From IMG/VR virus record IMGVR_UViG_3300009167_000031, positions 1 to 24,578 of that record: a stretch of 24,578 nt of DNA; one strand, given 5' to 3'. The stretch is from a virus. Numbering within the stretch: position 1 is the first letter of the stretch; each line of letters opens with the position of its first letter. The position numbers and the translations under genes were made by a program. Of the stretch, positions 1-7,833 are shown piece after piece. Under the pieces are notes generated by a model. It was not told where the DNA came from. It saw only the letters and a program-made list of their open reading frames with translations, and ran no database searches.

Positions 1-1344
1 GCCAGGCTCTCTGGTAACAATGGTCGTCTTGGTCTCGACCTTTGCTGGGGCAGGCTCACCCTTTACACCAGCCCCCTGAAGCAGGGTCTTCTTGACCGGC
101 GCACCTTCTGGTTGTTTCAACACAGTCGGGGTAGTGGTGGTAGCCGCAGGAGCAGCCTCCTCGACCTTTACGGTTGTCTTCCCTCCATACTCAGGGACAA
201 CAGTAATGGTCTTTCCTCCAGCTTCGACTGAAACAGAAGGAGTAGATATCTTATATCCAGGCCTTCCCTCTTTGCCCCCCACGGGACCTTCAGGGAATGA
301 CTCAGGATACCGAGCCCTCTCCCCTTCTAGATCAGCCAGGATCTTTTCTCTGTTCTTAATGAGTGTATCAACGTCGAAGCCAGCGCTCTTAAGTTCCTGC
401 AGGACATCGAACTGCTCACCCTTTGCCACGCGCTTCGCTATCTTCTTGGCTTCGGCCAGCTTCGCTCTGTCTATGGGGGCGGGGCGAATGAGCGCCTCTT
501 TCCCAACGGCCGCTCTCCTCATGTTCATTTTGTCTAGGGATCCGGCAGCCATGTGACTGACCATGACCCCCTGAACAATGAGATTATAGATTTCTTTTAC
601 ATCATCTCTGAGCTGTGGAGATACTTCCTTGAACGGCAAGAGGGTAGCATCTGCCAAAAGGCCAGCGCCCTTGTCTATGCCTGTGCCGAACATTGCAAAG
701 AAGACTTCTAGCGGAGCCTGCCCGGCCTTCTGCTCTGGAGTAGAGGGCTCAAAGTATCTATTGACATGCTTCTCAAACCATCTGTCTACTGATTCACCTA
801 TCCTTTTTGGACTGGCCCCACGGAAGATTAGGTTATACGGCTCTAGGGCAGCCTTAGCTGCAACACTTGCAGCCCAGGATCCCACTCCGGCAGCTTGTTT
901 CCCTATGCCCTTAACCGCCTCGCCTGCACTGTAAGCAACCTGCGGGATAGTTTCTAGGAATGTAGTAGGGCCTGCCGCAGCGGTCTTTTCCCACACCCCA
1001 GGCTTTTGCCATCTCTTGGCTGGGCCTATGGTTTCCTTCCGCATCTCTGGCGGAGTCCGCTCAGTCCATTCTTCTGGCTGGCTAACTATCCTCGGAACAA
1101 CAACCTCTTCTCCGGGCTTCTGTGCACTACGCATAGCCCTCGGTGTCTTGGTAACATCAGGCGGCCCAACCTCAGGATCAAAGAAGTTTGGTCTATTGAG
1201 AAACTCTCCTCTTTCCTGTTGCGGCTGGGGCGGTATCCCCGTCTGATATCCTGCTCCCTGGATCATGGAAAGCCTTTTGACAAGATCATCCAGGGCCTTG
1301 TCTAGCTCTGTCGGTTCGTATGGTTTGAACAGCGTTTGCGGCAT
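1..1344 (-). CDS. Large probable internal virion (ejection/polyvalent-type) protein, N-terminal 448 residues, runs off left edge
   Basis: The frame is open without a stop from an ATG at 1344 to base 1, so the gene is complete at its start and cut at its end by the window edge. The start lies 8 bases after the previous stop, with AGGTG about 5 bases upstream. Residues 1-115 are Pro/Glu/Lys-rich and probably flexible. Residues about 120-175 form an Ala/Gly-rich, partly hydrophobic stretch (SAGEAVKGIGKQAAGVG) that could be an amphipathic or membrane-active helix. Residues about 200-270 look globular and helical (KAGQAPLEVFFAMFGTG). Residues 365-448 are low-complexity and rich in Thr, Pro, Ala and Lys. 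I do not recognise a catalytic motif. Location at the end of a tail/ejection operon, size and composition suggest a large protein carried in the head and injected with the DNA. That role is inference. A polyvalent protein or a tail-tip protein are alternatives. Confidence 0.6.
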   Translation of the reverse strand, partial: MPQTLFKPYEPTELDKALDDLVKRLSMIQGAGYQTGIPPQPQQERGEFLNRPNFFDPEVGPPDVTKTPRAMRSAQKPGEEVVVPRIVSQPEEWTERTPPEMRKETIGPAKRWQKPGVWEKTAAAGPTTFLETIPQVAYSAGEAVKGIGKQAAGVGSWAASVAAKAALEPYNLIFRGASPKRIGESVDRWFEKHVNRYFEPSTPEQKAGQAPLEVFFAMFGTGIDKGAGLLADATLLPFKEVSPQLRDDVKEIYNLIVQGVMVSHMAAGSLDKMNMRRAAVGKEALIRPAPIDRAKLAEAKKIAKRVAKGEQFDVLQELKSAGFDVDTLIKNREKILADLEGERARYPESFPEGPVGGKEGRPGYKISTPSVSVEAGGKTITVVPEYGGKTTVKVEEAAPAATTTTPTVLKQPEGAPVKKTLLQGAGVKGEPAPAKVETKTTIVTREPG

Positions 1345-1352
1345 AGTGGCAC

Positions 1353-2405
1353 CTACTCGCCGTAGATAAGGACTTTCCAGATTCTCTTTGCAAACTCCAG
1401 GTCGGCTTCAGGGTTGCCCTCAATCAAGGTCTCTTGCCCTGTCACTGGATCTATCACCTTTCTCGTCAACTGCTGGAGCTTCTTGGCCTCTCCAGAGTTC
1501 ATAGACATTCTCGCCACTTCTCTTTCGTGAACGAGCATATATCTCTTCCACATGGTATATACATCTGCAGACTCGGCAAGGAACAGCTTTTCGTTAGGAC
1601 CAAGGTTCTTAGGATCAATGAGGCTAATGGCCATCTTCATGTTCATAAGGAACTGTGGGCCTACCTTCTGCAGCCATTTATCTAGGGTAGCGTCCTGTCC
1701 AATCCATGAAGTAAGCATATCCTTTGTCTTTGCGTTCTGTTCATCGGCCGTCCATTCGGCCAGGATCTTCATCATCATCTCGTTGTTGTCTACTTTGATC
1801 CTGCCATAATCATCGGTAAGATTATCCAGCCTAGTCTTCGTAGCCTTGATCAGCTCCCTGTTGGCAGCAATATCAGGGCTCTCTGTGTTTCTCCCTGTTA
1901 GCATGTTGGCTTCTGCATTCATGCGAGCTGTTTGTGCGTTGGCTACCTGAAGTGGAGTAGGGTTCTTCTCGAGCACACCCTGCTGTCCCTTGCTGATCAT
2001 CTCCATCGGGAGGACGCCTAGCATCTCCCCGACATTAGTAACCGGGCTGCCGTAAGCAGTCTGTTCTTGTATGCCACCAAGGGCCTGCCGAGCACGATCA
2101 ACCAGCTCCTGCGGGATAACATAATCCCCTCCGAAGATAGCATTGGCATTCTTCGCCCCGGCAAGATCTAGGTTCTTAACCAAGTCAATGATAGCCTTGT
2201 GCTGTTCTGACCTGGGGATGAGTCTGTTGTACATGTCTTCCTGAGACTGCTGGTACATCCTGTTCTGCATGGCATTGGATATCATAGATCCACCATACTG
2301 ATTCAACAGGTACTCCTCGTTGCTGGCCCTGTTCATCTGATCCAATATCTGCTGTTGGTACAGCTGCCACATCATGTTTGATAACTGGTCGCCTATTCCG
2401 GCCAT
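1353..2405 (-). CDS. Helical probable internal virion protein
   Basis: This is a 350-residue protein with an ATG at 2405 preceded by AGGAGG at 5-base spacing. The N-terminal third is rich in Gln, Asn and Met (MMWQLYQQQILDQMNRA, then NAMQNRMYQQSQEDMYNRL), as is common in phage proteins stored inside the head. The rest is predicted by eye to be mostly alpha-helical and charged, with a helix-rich segment at about 170-290 and a final segment (EADLEFAKRIWKVLIYGE). No signal peptide, no clear transmembrane helix and no enzymatic motif are visible. It sits between three small Gly/Ala/Met-rich proteins and a large cut protein, which resembles the ejection-protein order at the end of podovirus late operons. 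The function is inferred from this setting and not from a recognised family. Confidence 0.55.
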   Translation of the reverse strand: MAGIGDQLSNMMWQLYQQQILDQMNRASNEEYLLNQYGGSMISNAMQNRMYQQSQEDMYNRLIPRSEQHKAIIDLVKNLDLAGAKNANAIFGGDYVIPQELVDRARQALGGIQEQTAYGSPVTNVGEMLGVLPMEMISKGQQGVLEKNPTPLQVANAQTARMNAEANMLTGRNTESPDIAANRELIKATKTRLDNLTDDYGRIKVDNNEMMMKILAEWTADEQNAKTKDMLTSWIGQDATLDKWLQKVGPQFLMNMKMAISLIDPKNLGPNEKLFLAESADVYTMWKRYMLVHEREVARMSMNSGEAKKLQQLTRKVIDPVTGQETLIEGNPEADLEFAKRIWKVLIYGE

Positions 2406-2417
2406 GTTGGCCTCCTG

Positions 2418-2774
2418 TTAAAAGAAGCTGGTCTGATTAGAGTTGTACTCTGGTGTAGCAAACAGGGCCCGCATAAGTTCCTGAGGAGTTATGGAGTTTG
2501 GATCCAGCGGGTTTCTGTTACCTGGAGATGGAAGCGGGGTTGTCCCAAGAACAGTCTTGTACTCAGGGTTTAACACCATAGCCAATGCCCTGAGTTGTTC
2601 GAGCATGTTGCTCTTCTGAGCAGTCTGGTTCTTCGCCATCATGTTCATCATGTAGTAAGGAACAATAGTCCCGATGGCTCCCTGTATTGCACCGCCTAGC
2701 CCGCCGCCCTGCTTCGCTGTGGTGGTAACTGTCTGCGGCCCGAGCATCCTGGCATATGCTTCTTGTAGTCCCAT
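2418..2774 (-). CDS. Small Gly/Met-rich phage protein, unknown function
   Basis: This protein has 118 residues. The ATG at 2774 has AGGAGG at 5-base spacing, and the SD overlaps the stop codon of the preceding gene (TAG followed by GAGG). A Gly/Ala-rich segment at about 23-46 (GGGLGGAIQGAIGTIVPYY) is hydrophobic enough to be membrane-interacting. A helix follows at about 50-70, and a Pro/Asn-rich tail ends in two phenylalanines. I do not recognise the family. Size and composition fit a small internal virion or ejection protein, given similar neighbours on both sides. Confidence 0.5.
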   Translation of the reverse strand: MGLQEAYARMLGPQTVTTTAKQGGGLGGAIQGAIGTIVPYYMMNMMAKNQTAQKSNMLEQLRALAMVLNPEYKTVLGTTPLPSPGNRNPLDPNSITPQELMRALFATPEYNSNQTSFF

Positions 2775-2783
2775 AGTATCCTC

Positions 2784-3572
2784 CTACCCTCTGTAGATCT
2801 GGAGAAGCGCAAGGAGTTTGTTCCAGAAGTCGCTTGCTTCCCCGCGCCTGCCAGCGTTGATGGCTTCCGTAAGTTGCTCTGCGCCCAACCCGGACCCGAA
2901 CAGCGACTGTGCCAGCTGTGTGTTGTTGAGCAGGTCTGATCTACGTACATCCTCGTTCTTTACGAAGAGATCTCTCATGAGATTGGAGATGTTGTTCTGT
3001 GCATTCCATGCGTTCTGATTCATCATCTCCATGCCAGCCCCGGTGTTGGTCATACCCAGGTTGCTCAGCCCACCCTGGATCTGGTTGCCGGTAGCCCTCT
3101 CCTGGCCACGGATGGTCTCAAACTGGGGCCCGAACATAGACGCTAGGGCCTGTGGGCTGTATCCTAGGGGCATCCCAAGGATATCGTCAGCCCTGCCCAG
3201 TAGCCCACCATAGAGTTGGCTCAGCTCTGGGGACATGGACCACACACCTGACACGTCAGCTGCGCCACCTCCAGTGTTGGGCCCGTATCCTGGTGCATAC
3301 GGGGTAGAGTACGATGCATCAGGACCAGGGCCAGGGGTCGTTGGGGAATTGACTGGTGTGATCTTGCTGTCCGGAACAGTAGACTCTACCGTGCTCGGAC
3401 ACCCCCACACGCGACCCAGGGCGTCGGTCATCTTCGTGCCGTTGAACGGCTGGTTTGCATTCGTCAGAAGGATCCCGTTAGGGCACGGCTTCTCTACGTC
3501 CCTGCCACCTCGAGGGCTGGACTCAGGGTTTGCCTCTGCGTTCTTGCCGCCTGCGCCATAGTATGTACCCAT
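2784..3572 (-). CDS. Probable internal virion protein with disordered N-terminus and helical C-terminus
   Basis: This protein has 262 residues. The ATG at 3572 has AGGAGG at 5-base spacing, overlapping the previous TAG stop. Residues 1-110 are Gly/Pro/Ser/Thr-rich and look disordered. Residues about 112-262 are helical and rich in Gln, Asn, Met and Gly (for example TGAGMEMMNQNAWNAQNN), ending in a Leu-rich helix (WNKLLALLQIYRG). This Gly-Met-Asn-Gln helical pattern with a Leu-rich C-terminus is common in uncharacterised phage proteins encoded next to ejection proteins. No enzyme motif is visible. The ejection role is inferred from context and composition. Confidence 0.5.
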   Translation of the reverse strand: MGTYYGAGGKNAEANPESSPRGGRDVEKPCPNGILLTNANQPFNGTKMTDALGRVWGCPSTVESTVPDSKITPVNSPTTPGPGPDASYSTPYAPGYGPNTGGGAADVSGVWSMSPELSQLYGGLLGRADDILGMPLGYSPQALASMFGPQFETIRGQERATGNQIQGGLSNLGMTNTGAGMEMMNQNAWNAQNNISNLMRDLFVKNEDVRRSDLLNNTQLAQSLFGSGLGAEQLTEAINAGRRGEASDFWNKLLALLQIYRG

Positions 3573-3581
3573 AGCATCCTC

Positions 3582-4010
3582 CTAGTACGAATACCCACGG
3601 CGGCTGGGACCGAACTGGGAGTAGGGATCCTGCTTACCGAACCCGATCCCGCCACCAAACCCGCCCTGGTTAACCCAGTCATAGAAGTCCTGGCCACCGC
3701 CATAGTGCCTACCAGCTGGGCTGGTTGATCCCGACTTGGCGTTCCCTACCGATGTGGTTATCAAGCCGGGCATGGCAGCCTTAAGCTTGTTCATCAGCAG
3801 CGCCCTCATGTCAGGAGCGAAGTTAAAGTACTGTGATCCCCCAAACCCATTGAGCCAATCCATCCCACCAAGCGCATTGCCCAGCATCATGGGGCTAAGA
3901 GCAGCGTACAACGGGTCCATCTGGGATGGGGCAGTCGTTGTCTGCGTAGACTTGTTAGGGATGAGCCCGCTTATAAACCCGGCCAAACCTAGAAGTAACA
4001 GTGGATCCAT
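3582..4010 (-). CDS. Small protein with hydrophobic N-terminus and Gly-rich C-terminus, unknown function
   Basis: This protein has 142 residues. The ATG at 4010 has AGGAGGG 4 bases upstream, fused to the preceding TAG stop. The N-terminus (PLLLLGLAGFISGLI, residues 3-17) is hydrophobic and could be a short membrane or head-internal helix. The middle contains a helix (MRALLMNKLKAAM). Residues about 90-142 are rich in Gly, Tyr, Phe and Asp and end in Ser-Tyr. I do not recognise it. The neighbouring genes suggest a minor internal virion protein. Confidence 0.48.
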   Translation of the reverse strand: MDPLLLLGLAGFISGLIPNKSTQTTTAPSQMDPLYAALSPMMLGNALGGMDWLNGFGGSQYFNFAPDMRALLMNKLKAAMPGLITTSVGNAKSGSTSPAGRHYGGGQDFYDWVNQGGFGGGIGFGKQDPYSQFGPSRRGYSY

Positions 4011-4018
4011 GATCCCTC

Positions 4019-4369
4019 CTATTTATGCCCAGTCTGTCGTGGAAGACAATCGGCAAGTCTTTCTTGGACTGCCGCTACTCGTTCCATCAACTGTGTCAGC
4101 AAAGCGACGTTCGTGTTGATCTCCTTAGTGTCCTGCTCCACCCTGTCGATAGCCCTGAGGTAGACCTGCTGGCCGGATATGAGCTGAGACACGAAGGGGC
4201 TCTGGATACACGGTGTCCTTGAAGGAACGCCGTTCCCCGGTGTCTCTGCGGCCTTGTTCCCCTTGATCGTCTGGACAATCCTATAGATCAGGTATATGGC
4301 CGACACGAACAGGAACAGCGAGACGGCCGTCAGGCCCATGTCTGTGATGATTTTCGGTACTGTGTCCAT
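4019..4369 (-). CDS. Membrane protein with one N-terminal helix and a coiled-coil tail
   Basis: This protein has 116 residues. The ATG at 4369 has AAGGAG at 5-base spacing. Residues 11-33 form one strong transmembrane helix (MGLTAVSLFLFVSAIYLIYR), followed by a basic patch (TIKGNK). After a Pro/Gly linker, residues about 62-108 form a heptad-like helix (VYLRAIDRVEQDTKEINTNV onward) likely to be a coiled coil. Cys54 and Cys108 flank that helix and could form disulphides if it is exported. A single helix followed by a coiled coil resembles the topology of inner-membrane spanins and some holin-associated proteins. No lysin gene is visible nearby, so a lysis role is only one option. A membrane component of DNA ejection is another. 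Confidence 0.55.
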   Translation of the reverse strand: MDTVPKIITDMGLTAVSLFLFVSAIYLIYRIVQTIKGNKAAETPGNGVPSRTPCIQSPFVSQLISGQQVYLRAIDRVEQDTKEINTNVALLTQLMERVAAVQERLADCLPRQTGHK

Positions 4370-4387
4370 CTTCTCTCCTTGGCGTGG

Positions 4388-7300
4388 TTATGATACCAGC
4401 TTCCACTTACTCCCCCTCTTGACCCACATCTTCGCATACTCAAACGGATTGGCGTCTATCAGCGAGAACTTTCCTGTTATCGGTGCCGGGGTTACTGTAA
4501 CATACTTATCACCAGATGCCGTTGGGTCTATTGTGCTGAACAGACCAGATATCGGATCCGGCGTAACCACGATAACATTGATAAGCGCCCCAGCTGTAGG
4601 CAGCGAGAACAGCCCCGTGATAGGATCCGGTGTTACAGTCGCTGCTCTCGTTACTATTACCGTTGGGCTTAGAAGTGAGAATGTCCCAGACACTACGCCT
4701 GGGGACATGAGGGAAGCACCCTCGATCACAACAGCGCCATCGGCTCCTGCCCCGCCAGACTCGCCAAGACCTCCACCGCCAGCCCCACCTCCTGGGTTAT
4801 TACCATCGTCTCCGGAGTATCCGGCAGGCCCACCATCCCCTCCTGCCCCACCGTACGGAGAATCGCCGCCGTCCCCGCCATCGGTTGACGTGCCTACTTC
4901 CCCGCTGTACCCATTGACGAGAGTATCGCCTGCCCCGCTTGTCCCACCAGCCCCGCCATTCCCAGGGAAGTCTGCGTCGGCGTCTGATCCAGCGTCACCG
5001 CCGTCTGCCCTGGTATGATCAAACGATACGAACCACGATGCATCACCAGCGTAGCCTACGTGCAGCGAGTAGATGTATCCTGGAGTAACATTCATACTCC
5101 GGACTGCGTACTGCCCACCGCCGCCGCCACCTCCACCACCACCGCTGGCCCCTGCTCCACCATCTCCACCGCCACCCCAAAGCTTGACTGTGATGTAGTT
5201 AATGTTGGGAGGGCACGTCCAGGTGTAGTTACCGCCCAGATGCCAGCTGTTCTGGCCTACGTTGAACGACAGTAGGTTGAACTCACCCGTTATCTCGGAT
5301 ACCCCAAGCTCCGAATCCTGTTCGACATCGAATGTCTGAGGCAGGGAGAATGTTCCCGTGATCGGAGCGGGGACAATGGTTACGTTGTAGTCGATATAGA
5401 TCGTAGGTGTAGTGGCATTAAACGTCCCGGTTATGGGAGCCACAGATTGGTAGACAGATACATGGCCCGTGAACGAGCAGACCGAGAACGTGCCAGTAAT
5501 GGGGTCTGGGGTTACTGTCGCGCTGCCCCCGCTAACCCCTATGTCTATCGTAGGATCTATCAGGCTGAACGTACCTGCTATGGGAGCCAGGACGTTTGTA
5601 GTCGATACCTGTGCCGTGAAGCTCGAGAGAGAGAATAGTCCTGTAATAGGGCCAGGGGTAACAGATACGCTGCCCCCTGCCGATATGCCTGGCCCAAGCG
5701 CAGAGAACTCTCCGGTGATCGGAGACACGGATATGGTTATGCTTGTAGTGCCCGACACAGTCGGGGCAAGTAGCGAGAACTGCCCGGTGATCGGGTCAGG
5801 AGTAGCCGTTACTGTTCTTATCGCAGATACGGTTGGGCTAACCGCAGAGAACGTCCCTGTAATAGGGCTTACCGACACCGTAATGCTTGTTGTCCCGCTT
5901 ACGGTAGGAGAAGGTAGGCTGAACTGACCATCGATGCTACCAACAGATATGGACGCAGATCCACCTGCAGATATCCCAGGACTAAGGGCAGAGAATGTAC
6001 CTGTTATAACGCCTGCCGATACCGTTATATTTGATGCCGACGATACCGTAGGGCTGGCCAGCGAGAACAGGCCAGTGATCGGACTAGGAGATACTAGGGC
6101 CGCCGCCTTCGTTGTAGCGTCAGCTATACTGAACACCCCAGTTATCGGGGCTGGGGTTACCAGAGCGTTAGCTTTTACGGCCGGTGCATACTGTGAGAAT
6201 GCGCCAGTTATCGGCTCGACGATGACTACCGCTGATGTTGCAGTCAGAATACTTGGAGCTATAGGGGTAAACAGACCCGTTATGGCCTGGAGGACAATAA
6301 GACACCCTGTCTTTACAGCATTGGCGATAGCTTCAAACGTGCCAGTAATAGGATCCGGAGTGACCGTTACGCTTAGTACCTGCCCTGCTGTTGGAGTAAC
6401 GGCCTCAAATGTACCAGTGACCGGGGCTAGAACCTGGGTCGTTGTTATCTGCGGTGTGAACGACGATACGGTGAATGTACCATCAATAGGATCGGGGGTC
6501 CTGGTTACACTTGTCCCGCCAATAGATATGGATGGGCTGATTGCAGAGAACTCTCCAGCCAATGGCTCGGGAACATAAGTCTGATATTGGATAACCGTAG
6601 GGTTGTTCCATACGGTAAACTGGCCTGTGACCGGAGCTGGCGTTACCGTTACATTTGAAGTGGTTGTTACCGTAGGAGCAAGTGCCGCAAATGTTCCTGT
6701 GATCGGATCAGGAGTCCTGGTTACATCTGGCGATACTGTCCCGTAGGCCACCTCCATCATCAGGTTGAGCCAATACGGGTCAGGAGCAGCATCGCTACTC
6801 ATGCCGATGGTCACAGACTGGGCATTGACGGCGGCCTGGTCCCACCCGCCTGTGGGTTTTGTAACAGGAACGCTCTTATAGTAGGCAGAAGATTCTGAAT
6901 AGTCTGACTTTGTCGCAGGGCTACCCCAAACTGTATCCTCGACGGCATCCTCGTTTGTGGTAACACAAACACCCCTATTTGCCGACGTTCCTGCGGAGTA
7001 ATATGCCAGGATAACCTGGACTCCATGGATTGTTGTTTGAGATGTATCTGCAAACTTTACCTGGACATAGGTAGCGTCATTGTCGTCTGCGTCTATCTCA
7101 GTCTGTGCTACACGATACGTTGTAGTGCTTAGAGGGACGCTATTGAGTTGGTCGTGAGCATGGACTGATGCGCTTATCGCCGTGGCGCTGGCATTGACAA
7201 GGTAGTTGTGGGGGTTGGCAAGTGACGAGTCCTCGTCAGGAGACAGCCCCTCTACAGCACCAGCCCCGATGGGGTAGTCAGCGGTAGCATTCGTGAAGAT

Positions 7301-7828
7301 ACAATCGTCAATAAACTGATTGACCGTAACGGCGCTTACGTTTCCGAGCTGTATGTTCGTAGAATATGCCGCTGCCGCAGCATAAGAAACCTGAGTCTGC
7401 GCTACCCCGTCGATTTGCCAGTCAATCGTCCTCGGGTTGGCAGAGCTGTCGGCACAAAAGTCTACACGATACCATTGGCCAGTAGTGCAGGCTGGCCCAG
7501 TAACGGCCCCGCTTCCGGCCCAGGACATCTCAAAGTTTCCAGCAGACGTTCTCTGAAGCTGTAGGCCACTAGTAGATGAGTAAAAGATAATCTGGTTTGA
7601 TGTAGATGTTGTGGACCAATATACATAGAAACGGCCAGTTACATAGTAGGAGTTAATCGACTTTGTAACATAGGCGCTTGCTGACGTTGTATTTGACTGA
7701 AGCGCATACGTCCCGGTTCTCTTCGTGGTTGACTGAACCGTGGGGCTTCCGGTAATGGCAAAGTATAGTCCACCCCCCTGGGCAGACATCACCCCATGCT
7801 CAAACCCTGTCAGCCACAGAACAGCCAT
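4388..7828 (-). CDS. Giant modular tail fibre/adhesin: lectin-like head, 25 short beta repeats, polyglycine domain
   Basis: This protein has 1146 residues. The ATG at 7828 lies 5 bases after the previous stop and has no strong SD, so translation is probably coupled. Residues 1-about 185 form a LamG/concanavalin-like domain (RTIDWQIDG motif). Residues about 185-365 form a second beta domain. Both are paralogous to most of the 9918-11087 protein. Twenty-one repeats with core PITGTF occupy residues 375-850 at 22-26-residue spacing. A Gly-rich domain follows at 866-1037, introduced by a WTCPP segment. Four more repeats lie at 1045-1121, and the end is VKRGSKWKLVS, a C-terminal signature often seen in phage fibres. 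The protein is almost certainly a virion surface adhesin. Its receptor is unknown. The tandem repeats probably form an extended beta fibre that positions the Gly-rich and lectin-like modules. Confidence 0.75.
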   Translation of the reverse strand: MAVLWLTGFEHGVMSAQGGGLYFAITGSPTVQSTTKRTGTYALQSNTTSASAYVTKSINSYYVTGRFYVYWSTTSTSNQIIFYSSTSGLQLQRTSAGNFEMSWAGSGAVTGPACTTGQWYRVDFCADSSANPRTIDWQIDGVAQTQVSYAAAAAYSTNIQLGNVSAVTVNQFIDDCIFTNATADYPIGAGAVEGLSPDEDSSLANPHNYLVNASATAISASVHAHDQLNSVPLSTTTYRVAQTEIDADDNDATYVQVKFADTSQTTIHGVQVILAYYSAGTSANRGVCVTTNEDAVEDTVWGSPATKSDYSESSAYYKSVPVTKPTGGWDQAAVNAQSVTIGMSSDAAPDPYWLNLMMEVAYGTVSPDVTRTPDPITGTFAALAPTVTTTSNVTVTPAPVTGQFTVWNNPTVIQYQTYVPEPLAGEFSAISPSISIGGTSVTRTPDPIDGTFTVSSFTPQITTTQVLAPVTGTFEAVTPTAGQVLSVTVTPDPITGTFEAIANAVKTGCLIVLQAITGLFTPIAPSILTATSAVVIVEPITGAFSQYAPAVKANALVTPAPITGVFSIADATTKAAALVSPSPITGLFSLASPTVSSASNITVSAGVITGTFSALSPGISAGGSASISVGSIDGQFSLPSPTVSGTTSITVSVSPITGTFSAVSPTVSAIRTVTATPDPITGQFSLLAPTVSGTTSITISVSPITGEFSALGPGISAGGSVSVTPGPITGLFSLSSFTAQVSTTNVLAPIAGTFSLIDPTIDIGVSGGSATVTPDPITGTFSVCSFTGHVSVYQSVAPITGTFNATTPTIYIDYNVTIVPAPITGTFSLPQTFDVEQDSELGVSEITGEFNLLSFNVGQNSWHLGGNYTWTCPPNINYITVKLWGGGGDGGAGASGGGGGGGGGGQYAVRSMNVTPGYIYSLHVGYAGDASWFVSFDHTRADGGDAGSDADADFPGNGGAGGTSGAGDTLVNGYSGEVGTSTDGGDGGDSPYGGAGGDGGPAGYSGDDGNNPGGGAGGGGLGESGGAGADGAVVIEGASLMSPGVVSGTFSLLSPTVIVTRAATVTPDPITGLFSLPTAGALINVIVVTPDPISGLFSTIDPTASGDKYVTVTPAPITGKFSLIDANPFEYAKMWVKRGSKWKLVS
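4466..4696 (-). repeat. Second repeat block, 4 copies of the same beta unit after the Gly-rich domain
   Basis: Residues 1045-1121 of the giant fibre carry four more copies (cores VVSGTF, PITGLF, PISGLF, PITGKF). The Gly-rich domain therefore interrupts what would otherwise be one continuous array of 25, which suggests it was inserted between repeats. Confidence 0.8.
5279..6712 (-). repeat. Tandem protein-coding repeat, 21 copies of a ~24-residue beta unit (PITGTF core)
   Basis: Within the giant fibre gene, residues 373-850 repeat a unit of 22-26 residues, most often 24 (about 72 bases). The unit reads approximately T-P-D-P-I-T-G-T-F-S-L-x-x-P-T-V followed by 6-9 variable residues rich in Ser, Thr and Val. 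The Gly is kept in every copy and the aromatic Phe in every copy. The flanking Pro-Ile-Thr varies (PVTG, PLAG, PIDG, SIDG, EITG). DNA copies are diverged, so this is an old array with a younger sub-expansion in its middle. Confidence 0.85.
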
Positions 7829-7833
7829 CTACA

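Noticed and set aside
1434-1809. Overlapping plus-strand frames near the 350-residue gene
   Set aside because: They are short, antisense to a gene with a strong SD and consistent coding signal, and do not resemble any protein I recognise.
4296-5018. A 240-residue plus-strand open frame rich in Pro/Ala/Ser
   Set aside because: It is the antisense of the Gly-rich and repeat region of the minus-strand fibre gene. Gly codons on one strand give Pro and Ala-like codons on the other, and no ribosome-binding site precedes it.
5469-6578. Two plus-strand open frames with regular Val-Ile-Gly-type repeats
   Set aside because: The regularity is only the mirror of the repeat array on the minus strand. 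The other minus-strand genes are contiguous and have ribosome-binding sites, so these are shadow frames.
4388-7828. Possible diversity-generating retroelement target in the large fibre
   Set aside because: No reverse transcriptase, no template repeat and no adenine-biased variable block are visible in the window. The repeats look like ordinary tandem duplication.
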